NCBI RefSeq assembly: GCF_910579365.1
Contig: NZ_CAJTUX010000039.1
Coordinates: 1 to 27,664 of the forward strand
Source of the DNA: an uncultured Oscillibacter sp.
Lineage (GTDB): Bacteria; Bacillota; Clostridia; Oscillospirales; Oscillospiraceae
DNA length: 27,664 nucleotides
Reading direction: 5' to 3'
Translations under genes and position numbers: made by a program
Shown here: positions 6,704 to 15,904 of the stretch, piece after piece
Layout: every line of letters begins with the position of its first letter
Numbering within the stretch: the stretch's first letter is position 1
The notes under the pieces: model-generated
The model's input: only the letters and a program-made list of their open reading frames with translations
What the model was told of the DNA's origin: nothing
Databases searched by the model: none

Positions 6704-9700
6704 GTGTTGACCATACTGACCGGCCGGGCGAAAACCGGCAAATCCCGCACCGTGCTCCGCCGGGCGGCGGAGCGCGCGTCCCTCCGGAGCCAGATGCTCC
6801 TGGTGCCGGAGCACGCCTCCCACCAGGCGGAGGTGGACCTGTGCCGCGCCTGCGGCGGGGCCCTGGGCGCCCAGGCGGAGGTGCTGAGCTTCCGCCGCCT
6901 GGCGGACCGGGTGCTCAGCGTCACCGGCGGCGCGTCCCAGGTGGCGCTGGACGCCGGAGGCAAGCTCCTCACCCTGGAAAAGGCCCTTTTGGAGGTGGCC
7001 CCGGAGCTGACGGTGTACCGCCGTCCCTCCCGGAAGTCCGCCTTCCTCCGCCAGCTGCTGGACCTGTTTGACGAGCTGCGCTGTTACGAGGTCTCCCCCG
7101 AGACCCTGTACCAGCGCGCCCAGGAGACCGCCGGAGCCACGAAGGACAAGCTCCGGGACCTGAGTTTGCTCTACGCGGCCTACGAAGCCCGCCTCCGCCG
7201 TCCCGGCCTGGACGCCCGGGACCGCATGACCAGGCTCTGCGACTCTCTGGAGGGCGCGGAGTACGCCCTGGGCAAGGACGTCTATATCGACGGCTTCACC
7301 TACTTCACCGCCCAGGAGCGCCGCTGCCTCTCCATCCTCCTCCGGCAGGCCCACTCCGTCACCGTCACCCTCCTGGGGGAACCCAACTCCAAAGAGGAGA
7401 TTTTCGAAGCCTCCCTCCGCACCCTGGACCGTCTGCGCCGTCTGGCGGAGCGGGAGGGCTCCGCCGTGGAGGTGGAGGTGCTCAAAAGCACCGGCGGCTC
7501 TCCCCTGGACCATCTGGAGCGCTGCTTTTTCGGCGAGACCCGCCCCTTCCCGGACCCCGTCCCCCAGATCCGGCTTCTCCGGGCGGACACGGTCTTCTCC
7601 GAGGTGGAGCAGACCGCCGCCGCCATCCGCCGCCTGCTGGCGGAGGGGAAGTGCCGCTGCCGGGAGATCACGGTGGCCGCCCGGAACATGGAGGATTACG
7701 AAGCCGTCATCGAGACGGTGTTCGAGCGCTACGGCGTCCCCGCCTACCTCAGCCGCCGCAGCGACATTCTGGAAAAGCCGGTGCTCAGCCTTCTCACCGG
7801 GGTGCTGGCGTCGGTCTCCGGCGGCTATGAGTACGACGATATGTTCCGCTGGCTGAAGACGGGCCTCTCCGGCCTGACGCCGGAGGAGTGCGACGAGCTG
7901 GAAAACTACGTGCTCAAGTGGGAGGTACACGGCGGCATGTGGCTGCGGGACGTGGACTGGACGGAGAACCCGGACGGCTACGGCGAGTCCTGGACCGCCG
8001 CCCGCCAGACCCGCCTGGACCGGGTCAACGCCCTGCGCCGCCGGATTCAAGGTCCCCTCTCCCGTCTGGCGGAGGGTCTGAAAACCGGCGAGACCGCCGG
8101 GGAGAAGGTGGACGCCCTCTACTGCTTTTTGGAGGAGCTGGGCCTCCAGCAGGCGCTGGAGCTCCAGCTGCACGCCCAGGCGGAGGCGGGCCGCCTTCAG
8201 GAGGCGGAGGAGACCGCCCAGCTCTGGGAAATCCTCTGCGGCGTGCTGGATCAGTTCATGGAGATTCTGGGGGACGAGCCCATGGACGCGGAGGAGTTCA
8301 CCCGCCTTCTCCGCCAGGTGCTGGCGCAGTACAGCGTGGGCACCATTCCCGTGGCCCTGGACCAGGTCCAGGTCTCCGGCGTGGCCCGGAACGACCGCCA
8401 CGCCGCCAAGTACCTCTTTCTCCTGGGGACCAACGACCATGTTCTCCCCTCCCCCGGCCAGGGCGGCGGCATCCTCAGCGGGGACGACCGGGAGGAGCTG
8501 GCCCGTCTGGGCGTGGAGCTGGCCCCCTCCGGCATGGAGCAGATGACCATCGAGCTCCAGAATCTCTACGCCGCCCTGGCCCAGCCCACGGAGGGCCTCA
8601 CCGTCAGCTATCCCGCCGCCGACGTCTCCGGCGCGGAGCTGCGTCCCGCCTTTGTGGTGGACCGGCTTTTGACCCTGTTCCCCGCCCTCCGGGCGGAGCG
8701 GGAGCCCCCCGGGCGGCCCTTCCGGCTCACGGCCCCCCTGCCGGCGCTGGAGTCCGCCGTTCCCGGCGGGCCTCTCTGGCGGCTTCTTGCCGGGGATTCG
8801 CGCTTTGCCCCCCGGCTCTCCGCCATGGAGCGGGCCGCCGCCCAGACCCGGGGCTCTCTCTCTCCCGGGTCCGTCCGGGCCCTGTACGGGGCCAGCGCCT
8901 CCATGACCGCCTCCCGGCTGGAGCGCATCCGCTCCTGCCACTTCTCCTATTTCATGCAGTACGGCCTCCGGGCCCGGCCCAGGACGCCCGCCGCCTTTGA
9001 CGCGTCCCAGGTGGGCACCTTCCTGCACTACCTCCTGGAGCGCGTCACCCGGGACGTGCTGGCCCTGGGGGGCTTCGCCCAGGTGGGGGAGGAGGAGCTT
9101 CACGCCCTGGTCCGCCGGCACATCGGCCGGTACATCGAAACGGAGCTCCCCAACCTCGCCGCCCGCGGCGCCCGCTTCCGCCACCTCTTCGCCCGCCTTC
9201 AGGACAAGGCCCTCGCCGTGGTGGACCAGGCGGCGGAGGAGCTTCGCTGCTCCGACTTTGTCCCCCTGGCCTTCGAGCTGTCCTTTGGCGACGGGCCGGA
9301 GAAGGACCTGCCCGCCGTGGTGATCTCCGAGCCCGACGGGGAGCTTCGGGTGGGGGGCAAGGTGGACCGGGTGGACGGCTGGCTGAAAGACGGGAAGCTC
9401 TTCCTCCGGGTGGTGGATTACAAGACGGGCCGCCGGTCCTTTGACCTCTCGGCGGTCCGCATGGGCCTGGACATTCAGATGCTCCTCTACCTCTTCACCC
9501 TCCAGAAGACCGGCGCGGCCCGCTTCGGCCAGGAGATCGAGCCCGCCGGCGTCCTCTACCTTCCCGCCAGGGACGGCTTTCTCCCAGCCCAGCGGAACAT
9601 CCCGCCGGAGAAGCTCCAGGCGGAGCGGGAAAAGCAGCTCCGCCGCTCCGGCCTCCTCCTGGCGGAGCCGAAGGTGCTCCAGGCCATGGAGCACGACGCC

Positions 9701-10030
9701 CTCACCGAGCCCCGCTATCTCCCCCTCCGGGTCAGCCGGGACGGCAGCCTCTCCGGCAGTCTGGCCTCCGCCGCCCAGCTGGGGAAGCTGGGTCAATATG
9801 TGGAGACGCTGCTGCACGACATCGCCCGGGAGATTCGCCAGGGCAACATTGACGCGGACCCCTGCTGCCGCTCCGAGGAGGACAGCCCCTGCCGCTACTG
9901 CCAGTGGGCCTCCGCCTGCCACTTCCAGGCCGGGCGGGACGGCGACCATCTGAACTACATCGTCCCCGTTAAGCCGGAGGAATTCTGGCGCGATCTGGAG
10001 ACGGAAGGAGGCAAGCATCCATGCCCGTAA
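6704..10030 (+). CDS. addB: ATP-dependent helicase/nuclease subunit AddB
   Basis: The 1108-residue B subunit of AddAB, which processes double-strand breaks for homologous recombination in Firmicutes. Walker A is GRAKTGKS (residues 7-14). The iron-sulfur staple is complete: C745 (RSCHFSYF) plus C1063-x2-C1066-x5-C1072 near the C-terminus, the same spacing as in Bacillus AddB. The nuclease domain has GKVDRVDG (D888) and VVDYKTG (D905, K907). Slightly shorter than the ~1160-residue Bacillus protein. Start is GTG 6704 with AAGGAGG 9 bases upstream; TTG 6707 is a less likely alternative. It overlaps addA by 10 bp, so the two subunits are translated together. Confidence 0.95.
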   Translation: MLTILTGRAKTGKSRTVLRRAAERASLRSQMLLVPEHASHQAEVDLCRACGGALGAQAEVLSFRRLADRVLSVTGGASQVALDAGGKLLTLEKALLEVAPELTVYRRPSRKSAFLRQLLDLFDELRCYEVSPETLYQRAQETAGATKDKLRDLSLLYAAYEARLRRPGLDARDRMTRLCDSLEGAEYALGKDVYIDGFTYFTAQERRCLSILLRQAHSVTVTLLGEPNSKEEIFEASLRTLDRLRRLAEREGSAVEVEVLKSTGGSPLDHLERCFFGETRPFPDPVPQIRLLRADTVFSEVEQTAAAIRRLLAEGKCRCREITVAARNMEDYEAVIETVFERYGVPAYLSRRSDILEKPVLSLLTGVLASVSGGYEYDDMFRWLKTGLSGLTPEECDELENYVLKWEVHGGMWLRDVDWTENPDGYGESWTAARQTRLDRVNALRRRIQGPLSRLAEGLKTGETAGEKVDALYCFLEELGLQQALELQLHAQAEAGRLQEAEETAQLWEILCGVLDQFMEILGDEPMDAEEFTRLLRQVLAQYSVGTIPVALDQVQVSGVARNDRHAAKYLFLLGTNDHVLPSPGQGGGILSGDDREELARLGVELAPSGMEQMTIELQNLYAALAQPTEGLTVSYPAADVSGAELRPAFVVDRLLTLFPALRAEREPPGRPFRLTAPLPALESAVPGGPLWRLLAGDSRFAPRLSAMERAAAQTRGSLSPGSVRALYGASASMTASRLERIRSCHFSYFMQYGLRARPRTPAAFDASQVGTFLHYLLERVTRDVLALGGFAQVGEEELHALVRRHIGRYIETELPNLAARGARFRHLFARLQDKALAVVDQAAEELRCSDFVPLAFELSFGDGPEKDLPAVVISEPDGELRVGGKVDRVDGWLKDGKLFLRVVDYKTGRRSFDLSAVRMGLDIQMLLYLFTLQKTGAARFGQEIEPAGVLYLPARDGFLPAQRNIPPEKLQAEREKQLRRSGLLLAEPKVLQAMEHDALTEPRYLPLRVSRDGSLSGSLASAAQLGKLGQYVETLLHDIAREIRQGNIDADPCCRSEEDSPCRYCQWASACHFQAGRDGDHLNYIVPVKPEEFWRDLETEGGKHPCP

Positions 10031-13000
10031 TCCTCACCCCCCAGCAGCGCGCCGCCGTGGAAAACCGGGGCGGCAGTCTCCTGGTCTCCGCCGCCGCCGG
10101 GTCCGGCAAGACCCGGGTCCTGGTGGACCGGCTCTTCCGCTACGTGACGGAGGAGCGCTGCAATGTGGACGATTTTCTCATCATCACCTACACCCGGGCC
10201 GCCGCGGCGGAATTGCGCGGCAAGATTGCCGCCGAGCTCAGCCGCCGCGTAGGGGAGGACCCCGGAAACCTCCACCTCCGCCGCCAGCTCCTCCGGGTCT
10301 ATCAGGCGGACATTAAGACGGTGGACGCCTTCTGCACCGCCCTCCTCCGGGAGAATACCCACCTCCTGTCCCGGGAGGGGGACCGCCACGCCCTGACCCC
10401 GGACTTCCGGGTCCTGGACGAGGGCGAGGCCGCCCTGATCCGCCGCCGCTGCCTGGACCGGGCCCTCTCGGATTTTTACGAGAATCCTCCCCCCGGCGGC
10501 CTCCAGCTGGCGGACACCCTGGGGGAGGGACGGGACGACGCCGCCCTGGTGGAGCTGGTGCTGGACCTCCATGACAAGCTCCAGAGCCACGCTTCCCCGG
10601 AGCAGTGGCTGCGCCAGAGCCGGGCCGCCTGGGCGTCTCCCGCCCCCAGCTTTGACGGCACGCCCTACGCCCAGGCCCTTCTGACCTCCATCCGCCGCCG
10701 GGCCGCCCACTGGGCGGACCAGCTCCGCCAGGGCGCGGAGCGGACGGAGGGCGATCCCGCCCTGGAGAGCGGCTACGGCGCGAAATTCCTGGCCGCCGCC
10801 CGGGACTTCCTCGCCCTGAGCCAGTCGGCGGACTGGGCCCGCGCCCGGGAGCGGGCGGACGCCGTCGCCTTTCCCCGCCTCACCACCCCCAAGGGCCGGA
10901 AGGAGGACCCCCTGGTGGTCTCCCTGAAGCGGATTTGGGAGGGGGCCAAGGACGCCTTGAAGCCCCTTCGCCTCTGGCTGGACGTCACCGGGGAGGAGGC
11001 GGAGGAGGACCTTCGGACCGTGGCCCCCGCCATGCTGGCCCTGCTGGACCTGACGGCGGCGTTCTCCGCCGTCTTCCGGGCGGAAAAGCTCCGGCTGAAC
11101 GCCGCGGACTTCTCCGATCAGGAGCATCTGGCCCTGACCCTTCTGGTCCGCCCCGACGGGCCGCCCACGGAGCTGGGGGAGCAGGTCTCCGCCCGGTATA
11201 CGGAGATTCTGGTGGACGAGTATCAGGACACCAACGAGGTCCAAAACGCCATCTTCCGGGCGGTCTCCCGGGAGGGGAAAAACCTCTTCACCGTGGGGGA
11301 CGTGAAGCAGAGCATCTATCGCTTCCGCCTGGCGGACCCCACCATCTTCCTGCGCAAGTACGCCGCCTTCCGGCCCCACACCGAGGCCGGGGAGGGGGAG
11401 GACCGCAAGATCGTCCTCTCCCAAAATTTCCGCTCCCGCCGGGAGATTCTGGACGCCGCCAACTTCGTCTTCTCCAGCATCCTCTCCCCCGAGATGGGGG
11501 ACCTGGACTACGACGGGGACGCCGCCCTTCACTTCGGCGCGGAGTACTACCCGCCCCGGATGGACTGCGACACGGAGTTTCACCTCATCACCGCCCGGCA
11601 GCGGTCGGCGGAGGACCCCCGCCCGGTGAAGAAGCTGACGGCGGAGGCCCGCTTCACCGCCCGCCGCATTCAGGAGCTGCTGGACGGCGGTTATCCCGTC
11701 ACGGGCCCCGACGGGACTCTCCGCCCCTGCAAGCCGGAGGATATCGTCATCCTCATGCGCTCCCCCGGCAGCCGGACGGAGGCCTTCTCCGCCGCCCTGG
11801 CGGAGCGGAACATTCCCCACTCCTTCCAGGAGGACGCCGGCTTCTTTGACGCTATGGAGGTCTCCACCGCCGTGGCCCTGCTGGAGCTGATCGACAATCC
11901 CCGGCAGGACGTGCCCCTGATCTCCGTTCTCCGCTCCCCGGTCTTCGGCTTCACGCCGGACCGGCTGGCCCAGATTCGCGCCGCCGCCCCCGACGGGGAT
12001 TATTACGACGCCGTGGCCGCCTCGGACGCGGAGGACTGCGCCGCCTTTCTGGAGACGCTGGGCGCCTTCCGCCTGGCCGCCCGGGACATGAGCGTCCACC
12101 GCCTCCTCTGGCACATCTACAACACGCTGAACCTCCTGGGCCTCTTCGGCGCCATGGACCGGGGCCTGGAGCGGCGGGAGAATCTCATCTCCCTGGCCCG
12201 CCAGGCGGAGAAGCTGGAGAGCGGGGGCTGCCGGGGCCTCTTCCCCTTCGTCACCCAGCTCCGCCGCCTGCGGGAGGCGGGAAAGGCCCCCGCCGCCGCC
12301 TCCCCCACCGCCGGGGGCGTCCGGCTGATGAGCATCCACCGCTCCAAGGGGCTGGAGTTCCCCATCGTCATCCTGGCGGACCTGGACCACGCCTTCTCCC
12401 GCCAGGACTTTGACACGCCCGTCCTGGTCCATCCCACCATGGGCCTGGGTCCCCGTCTGGTGGACCTGAAGCGGAAGATCCGCTACGACACCCTGGCCCG
12501 CACCGCCATTGAGGAGACCCTCCGCCGGGAGAATCTGGCGGAGGAGCAGCGGGTCCTCTACGTGGCCATGACCCGCCCCAAGGAAAAGCTCATCCTGGTC
12601 CACTCCCTTTACTTTGCGGAGACCCGCCTCCAGCGCCTGGCGGCCTCCGCCGCCTGCCCCGTGCCGCCGGAGACCGTGGCCGCCTGCCGCACCTTCGGGG
12701 AATGGCTGCTGCTGCCCCTCCTCTGCCGCCCGGAGGCGGAGCCCCTCCGCCGTCTGGCCGGGGCGGAGGTTCCGCCGGCCTCCTGTTCCGGCGCGCCCTG
12801 GCGGATTTTCCTCCACGACAGCGGCGAGTTTCAGGACGCGCCTCCCCTCCCCCTCCTTCCCCAGGCGGGGGAGGAGGACGCCGCCGCCCTCCCCTTTGAC
12901 CCGGCCCTTCTCTCCTTTGTCTACCCCCACCAGCGGGAGAGCGCCCTCCCCGCCAAGCTGACGGCCACCCAGCTCAAGGGCCGCCCCCTGGACCAGGAGA

Positions 13001-13593
13001 TCGCGGAGAACGCCGCCCACACCCCCTACCTCCGCCCCCTCTCCCAGCCCAAGTTCCGCCAGAAGACCGGCGCCCTCCTCACCCCGGCGGAGCAGGGCAC
13101 CGCCACCCATCTGGTCCTCCAGCACCTGGACTACGGCGGTCCGGACGTCTCCGTCCAGATCGCCGCCCTGGAGGACGCGGGCTTTCTCACCCATTCCCAG
13201 GCCCAGGCGGTGGACGCCGCCGCCCTCCGGCGCTTTCTGGCCTCCCCCCTGGCGGCGGAGCTGCGGGCGGCGGAGGCGGCGGGGCGCAAGCCCCTCCGGG
13301 AATACCGCTTCACCCTCCTGGTCCCCGCCCAGGCGTACGATACCCAGGCCTCGGAGGAGGACTCCATCCTCCTCCAGGGCGTGGCGGACTGCTGCTTTGA
13401 GACGGAGGGGGGCCTGACCGTCGTGGACTTCAAAACCGACCGCGTCCGCACGCCGGAGGATATCCGCCTCCGCTCGGAACAGTACCGCCCCCAGCTGGAG
13501 GCCTACAGTCTGGCCCTGGCCCGGGTGCTGGGAAAGCCGGTGGTCCGCCGGGTGCTCTACTTCCTGGTCCCCGGGGAGGCGGCGGAGGTCTGA
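10021..13593 (+). CDS. addA: ATP-dependent helicase/nuclease subunit AddA
   Basis: The 1190-residue UvrD-type helicase and nuclease subunit of AddAB. Motifs in order: Walker A AAAGSGKTRV (24-33), motif Ia LIITYTRAAAAELR (~54-67), motif II VDEYQDTN (398-405), motif III FTVGDVKQSIYRFR (~423-436), motif V region LMSIHRSKGLEFPIVIL (~768-784) and motif VI LYVAMTRPKEKL (~847-858). The RecB-type nuclease at the C-terminus has GVADCCFE (D1123) and VVDFKTDR (D1136, K1138), so it is expected to be active. AAGGAGG lies just upstream of ATG 10021, inside the end of addB. Normal length; no sign of decay. Confidence 0.96.
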   Translation: MPVILTPQQRAAVENRGGSLLVSAAAGSGKTRVLVDRLFRYVTEERCNVDDFLIITYTRAAAAELRGKIAAELSRRVGEDPGNLHLRRQLLRVYQADIKTVDAFCTALLRENTHLLSREGDRHALTPDFRVLDEGEAALIRRRCLDRALSDFYENPPPGGLQLADTLGEGRDDAALVELVLDLHDKLQSHASPEQWLRQSRAAWASPAPSFDGTPYAQALLTSIRRRAAHWADQLRQGAERTEGDPALESGYGAKFLAAARDFLALSQSADWARARERADAVAFPRLTTPKGRKEDPLVVSLKRIWEGAKDALKPLRLWLDVTGEEAEEDLRTVAPAMLALLDLTAAFSAVFRAEKLRLNAADFSDQEHLALTLLVRPDGPPTELGEQVSARYTEILVDEYQDTNEVQNAIFRAVSREGKNLFTVGDVKQSIYRFRLADPTIFLRKYAAFRPHTEAGEGEDRKIVLSQNFRSRREILDAANFVFSSILSPEMGDLDYDGDAALHFGAEYYPPRMDCDTEFHLITARQRSAEDPRPVKKLTAEARFTARRIQELLDGGYPVTGPDGTLRPCKPEDIVILMRSPGSRTEAFSAALAERNIPHSFQEDAGFFDAMEVSTAVALLELIDNPRQDVPLISVLRSPVFGFTPDRLAQIRAAAPDGDYYDAVAASDAEDCAAFLETLGAFRLAARDMSVHRLLWHIYNTLNLLGLFGAMDRGLERRENLISLARQAEKLESGGCRGLFPFVTQLRRLREAGKAPAAASPTAGGVRLMSIHRSKGLEFPIVILADLDHAFSRQDFDTPVLVHPTMGLGPRLVDLKRKIRYDTLARTAIEETLRRENLAEEQRVLYVAMTRPKEKLILVHSLYFAETRLQRLAASAACPVPPETVAACRTFGEWLLLPLLCRPEAEPLRRLAGAEVPPASCSGAPWRIFLHDSGEFQDAPPLPLLPQAGEEDAAALPFDPALLSFVYPHQRESALPAKLTATQLKGRPLDQEIAENAAHTPYLRPLSQPKFRQKTGALLTPAEQGTATHLVLQHLDYGGPDVSVQIAALEDAGFLTHSQAQAVDAAALRRFLASPLAAELRAAEAAGRKPLREYRFTLLVPAQAYDTQASEEDSILLQGVADCCFETEGGLTVVDFKTDRVRTPEDIRLRSEQYRPQLEAYSLALARVLGKPVVRRVLYFLVPGEAAEV

Positions 13594-13683
13594 GCCATCT
13601 TTTATGGAAATTTTTCTCTGGGCTAAATCCGTCGAAAACGGGCAATCTATGGGTTATCTCAAACTGAACAGGAGGTAACGCAA

Positions 13684-13896
13684 ATGCTTGACAAGATTGC
13701 CGTCTTGCTGGCGGTCATCGGCGCGCTGAACTGGGGCGGTATCGGCCTTTTCGGCTTTGACACGGTGGCCTGGCTCTTCGGCGGCCAGCTCTCGGTGTTT
13801 TCCCGTATCATTTACGCTCTGGTGGGCCTCGCGGGCCTGTGGTGCCTGACGCTTTTGTTCCGTCTGGACCGGGAAACCGCCGCCCATCCCGCCTGA
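13684..13896 (+). CDS. DUF378 family small membrane protein
   Basis: A 70-residue protein of the DUF378 (YuzA-like) family. MLDKIAVLLAVIGALNWGGIGLFGFDTVAWLFG is the family's first membrane hairpin, with the invariant ALNWG..GLFGFD block, and RIIYALVGLAGLWCLTLLF is a second segment (~40-60). Function is unknown. AGGAGG lies 8 bases before the ATG. It follows addA by 90 bp with no terminator between, so it could share the addBA transcript; I see no convincing promoter in 13594-13683. A strong terminator follows directly. Confidence 0.85.
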   Translation: MLDKIAVLLAVIGALNWGGIGLFGFDTVAWLFGGQLSVFSRIIYALVGLAGLWCLTLLFRLDRETAAHPA

Positions 13897-13912
13897 CGGC
13901 CCCGGCCGCCTG

Positions 13913-13946
13913 AAAACCGGAGAGGGACCGCCCTCTCCGGTTTTTT
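13913..13946 (+). terminator. Intrinsic terminator after the DUF378 gene
   Basis: A perfect 14-bp stem AAAACCGGAGAGGG / CCCTCTCCGGTTTT with loop ACCG, ending in six Ts (13941-13946). The leading AAAA makes it likely to work in both directions. Confidence 0.93.
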
Positions 13947-14003
13947 CCGCCGCCCGCCTCCCGGAAAAATCATGAACGAATTTTGAATCCCGGCGGCTTT
14001 GCC

Positions 14004-14032
14004 TTTACTTCCCCGCGGAAATGTTCTACAAT
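14004..14032 (+). promoter_or_regulatory. Sigma-A-type promoter of the M29 aminopeptidase gene
   Basis: TTTACT (14004-14009), a 17-bp spacer, then TACAAT (14027-14032). The start of transcription would be near 14039, leaving a leader of about 38 bases with AAAGGA before ATG 14077. It lies directly after a terminator, which supports an independent transcription unit. Confidence 0.6.
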
Positions 14033-14076
14033 GGCACATTATATCCCCATACCAACGGAAAGGATGAACCCATAAA

Positions 14077-15309
14077 ATGGAAGACAAACTGCGCGAATAC
14101 GCCCGTCTCCTGGTCCAGGTGGGCCTGAACCCCTATCCCGGCCAGCGGATGGTGATTTCCTCCCCGGTGGAGTGCGCCCCCTTCGCCCGCCTCTGCGGGG
14201 CGGAGGCTTACGGCGCCGGCTGTTCGGAGGTTGTCATGAACTGGACCGACGACGCCATGACCCGCATGAAGTACCTCCACGCCGCGGAGGAGGTCTTTGA
14301 CGCCGTGCCCCTCTGGCGGCGGCATTTTTTCAACGACCAGGCCCTGGAGGGCACGGCCTACCTGGCCATCTCCGCCACGGACCCGGAGAATCTCAGGGGC
14401 GTGTCCTCGGACCGGATCATCCGGGCCCAGCGGGCCAGCGGAAAGGCCCTTAAGGACTTTGACCGGCTTCAGATGTGCGGCGGCTTCCCCTGGTGCATCG
14501 CCTCCATTCCCATCCCCTCCTGGGCCCGGCGGGTCTTCCCGGACAAGGGGGAGGAGGAGGCCGTCGCCGCCCTGTGGGACGCGATTTTAAAGGCCGTCCG
14601 GGTCACCGGCGACGGCCGCGCGGTGGAGCGCTGGCGGGAGCATCTGGCCACTCTGGACGCCCGGCTGGAGAAGCTGAACGCCCTGCGCCTCAAGACCCTT
14701 CACTACCAAAACGCCCTGGGCACGGACCTCACCGTGGAGCTGCCGGAGGGCCACGTCTGGGAGAGCGGCGGGGACCGCACCCTCTCGGGCCGGAGCTATA
14801 TCGCCAACATGCCCACGGAGGAGATTTTCACCTCCCCCCTGAAAACCGGGGCCAACGGCGTGGTCTACTCCTCCATGCCCCTGGTCCACGACGGCAACGT
14901 CATCGACGGCTTCCACTTCGTGGTGCGGGAGGGCCGGATTGTGGAGTCTCACGCCCGCCAGGGAGAGGAAACCCTCCGGGCCGCCATCTCCGTGGACGAG
15001 GGCGCGTCCTACTTCGGCGAGGCGGCCCTGGTCCCCTACGACAGTCCCATCTCCAACCAGAACCTCCTGTTCTACAACACCCTCTTCGACGAGAACGCCG
15101 CCTGCCACATCGCCTTCGGCGAGGCCTATCCCTGCCTGGAGGGCGGCCAGACCATGACCAAGGACGAGCTGAAGGCCCGGGGGCTCAACGACTCCATCAC
15201 CCACGTGGATTTTATGGTGGGCACGCCGGACCTCTCCATTGTGGGAACCACCCGGGAGGGGGAGGAGGTCCCCATCTTCGTGGACGGGAATTTCGCTCCC
15301 GGATTCTGA
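14077..15309 (+). CDS. M29 family metallo-aminopeptidase (AmpS/PepS-like)
   Basis: A 410-residue cytoplasmic aminopeptidase that removes N-terminal residues from peptides using two metal ions. The expected metal ligands are all visible: E249 in MPTEEIFTSP, E315 in SYFGEAALV, H344 in NTLFDENAACHIAFGEAYP, and H376 and D378 in ITHVDFMVGTPDLSIVG. The N-terminal domain starts LREYARLLVQVGLNPYPGQRM as in the family. Length is normal (about 410). ATG 14077 has a weak AAAGGA upstream. It is followed without a terminator by the carbonic-anhydrase-like gene, so the two may be co-transcribed. Confidence 0.94.
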   Translation: MEDKLREYARLLVQVGLNPYPGQRMVISSPVECAPFARLCGAEAYGAGCSEVVMNWTDDAMTRMKYLHAAEEVFDAVPLWRRHFFNDQALEGTAYLAISATDPENLRGVSSDRIIRAQRASGKALKDFDRLQMCGGFPWCIASIPIPSWARRVFPDKGEEEAVAALWDAILKAVRVTGDGRAVERWREHLATLDARLEKLNALRLKTLHYQNALGTDLTVELPEGHVWESGGDRTLSGRSYIANMPTEEIFTSPLKTGANGVVYSSMPLVHDGNVIDGFHFVVREGRIVESHARQGEETLRAAISVDEGASYFGEAALVPYDSPISNQNLLFYNTLFDENAACHIAFGEAYPCLEGGQTMTKDELKARGLNDSITHVDFMVGTPDLSIVGTTREGEEVPIFVDGNFAPGF

Positions 15310-15331
15310 CCCCCGCAAATCACATAACGCG

Positions 15332-15390
15332 GCCTCCCCTCCGGCGTCTCCGGCCCTGGAAAGCGGCCCCGGAGCCGCCCTGCGGGAGGC
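15332..15390 (+). other. Long imperfect hairpin between the aminopeptidase and gamma-CA genes
   Basis: GGCGTCTCCGG (15343-15353) pairs with CCGGAGCCGCC (15369-15379) at 10 of 11 positions. Outside it GCCTCCC (15332-15338) pairs with GGGAGGC (15384-15390). There is no T-run, so it is not a standard terminator. It ends 28 bases before the next start and could affect read-through or translation, but such pairing is not rare in GC-rich DNA. Confidence 0.35.
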
Positions 15391-15418
15391 GGGCGCACGA
15401 GAAATGAGGAAAAAACGT

Positions 15419-15901
15419 ATGGCATATCAACTGAGAGAGACGGACGAAAACGTCCTGATCTGCGACGGCGCGAAGGTCAGCGGCGACGTGACCCTGGGCC
15501 GGGGCGTGAGCGTCTGGTACAACGCCGTTCTCCGCGGAGACGACGGCGCCATCACCGTAGGCGAGGACACCAACATTCAGGACTGCGCTGTCCTTCATGA
15601 GGAGACCCGCGTGGGCGCGGGCTGCACCATCGGCCACGGGGCCATTGTCCACGGCTGCACCGTGGGGGACAACGTGCTCATCGGCATGGGGGCCGTCGTC
15701 CTCAACGGCGCGGTCATCGGGGACGACTGCGTCGTGGGCGCCGGGGCTCTGGTGACGGGGAAGATGAACGCCCCCGCCGGGTCCATGATTCTGGGCAGCC
15801 CCGCCAAGGTGGTCCGCTCCCTGACGGAGAAGGAGATCGCCTCCAACCGCCGCTCCGCCCAGGGCTATCTGGAGGCGGCGGAGCGCTGCCGCCGGGGCTG
15901 A
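15419..15901 (+). CDS. Gamma-carbonic-anhydrase-like hexapeptide-repeat protein (YrdA/PaaY family)
   Basis: A 160-residue left-handed beta-helix protein, trimeric in characterised relatives. Hexapeptide repeats run from about residue 15 to 130 (for example VSGDVTLGRGVSVW, TVGDNVLIGMGAVVLNGAVIGDDC). The three zinc-binding histidines are present: H60 (CAVLHEE), H73 and H78 (IGHGAIVHG). R39/D41 and Q54 positions of the family are also kept. It lacks the N-terminal acidic loop of archaeal Cam, as usual for this subgroup, so carbonic anhydrase activity is possible but not certain. ATG 15419 is preferred over ATG 15404 because GAGGA lies 8 bases before it. The AI-2E transporter gene begins 3 bases after its stop. 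Confidence 0.9.
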   Translation: MAYQLRETDENVLICDGAKVSGDVTLGRGVSVWYNAVLRGDDGAITVGEDTNIQDCAVLHEETRVGAGCTIGHGAIVHGCTVGDNVLIGMGAVVLNGAVIGDDCVVGAGALVTGKMNAPAGSMILGSPAKVVRSLTEKEIASNRRSAQGYLEAAERCRRG

Positions 15902-15904
15902 GCC

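Noticed and set aside
6550..6710. A minus-strand promoter for the phage operon
   Set aside because: TTGAAT and a few A/T-rich hexamers occur, but none has an acceptable partner at 16-18 bp.
6677..13194. Minus-strand open frames of 1113 and 1079 codons lying opposite addB and addA
   Set aside because: They mirror real genes whose helicase, nuclease and Fe-S motifs are complete. The translations are low-complexity (Gly, Leu, Gln, Glu repeats) and arise because GC-rich codons rarely give antisense stops.
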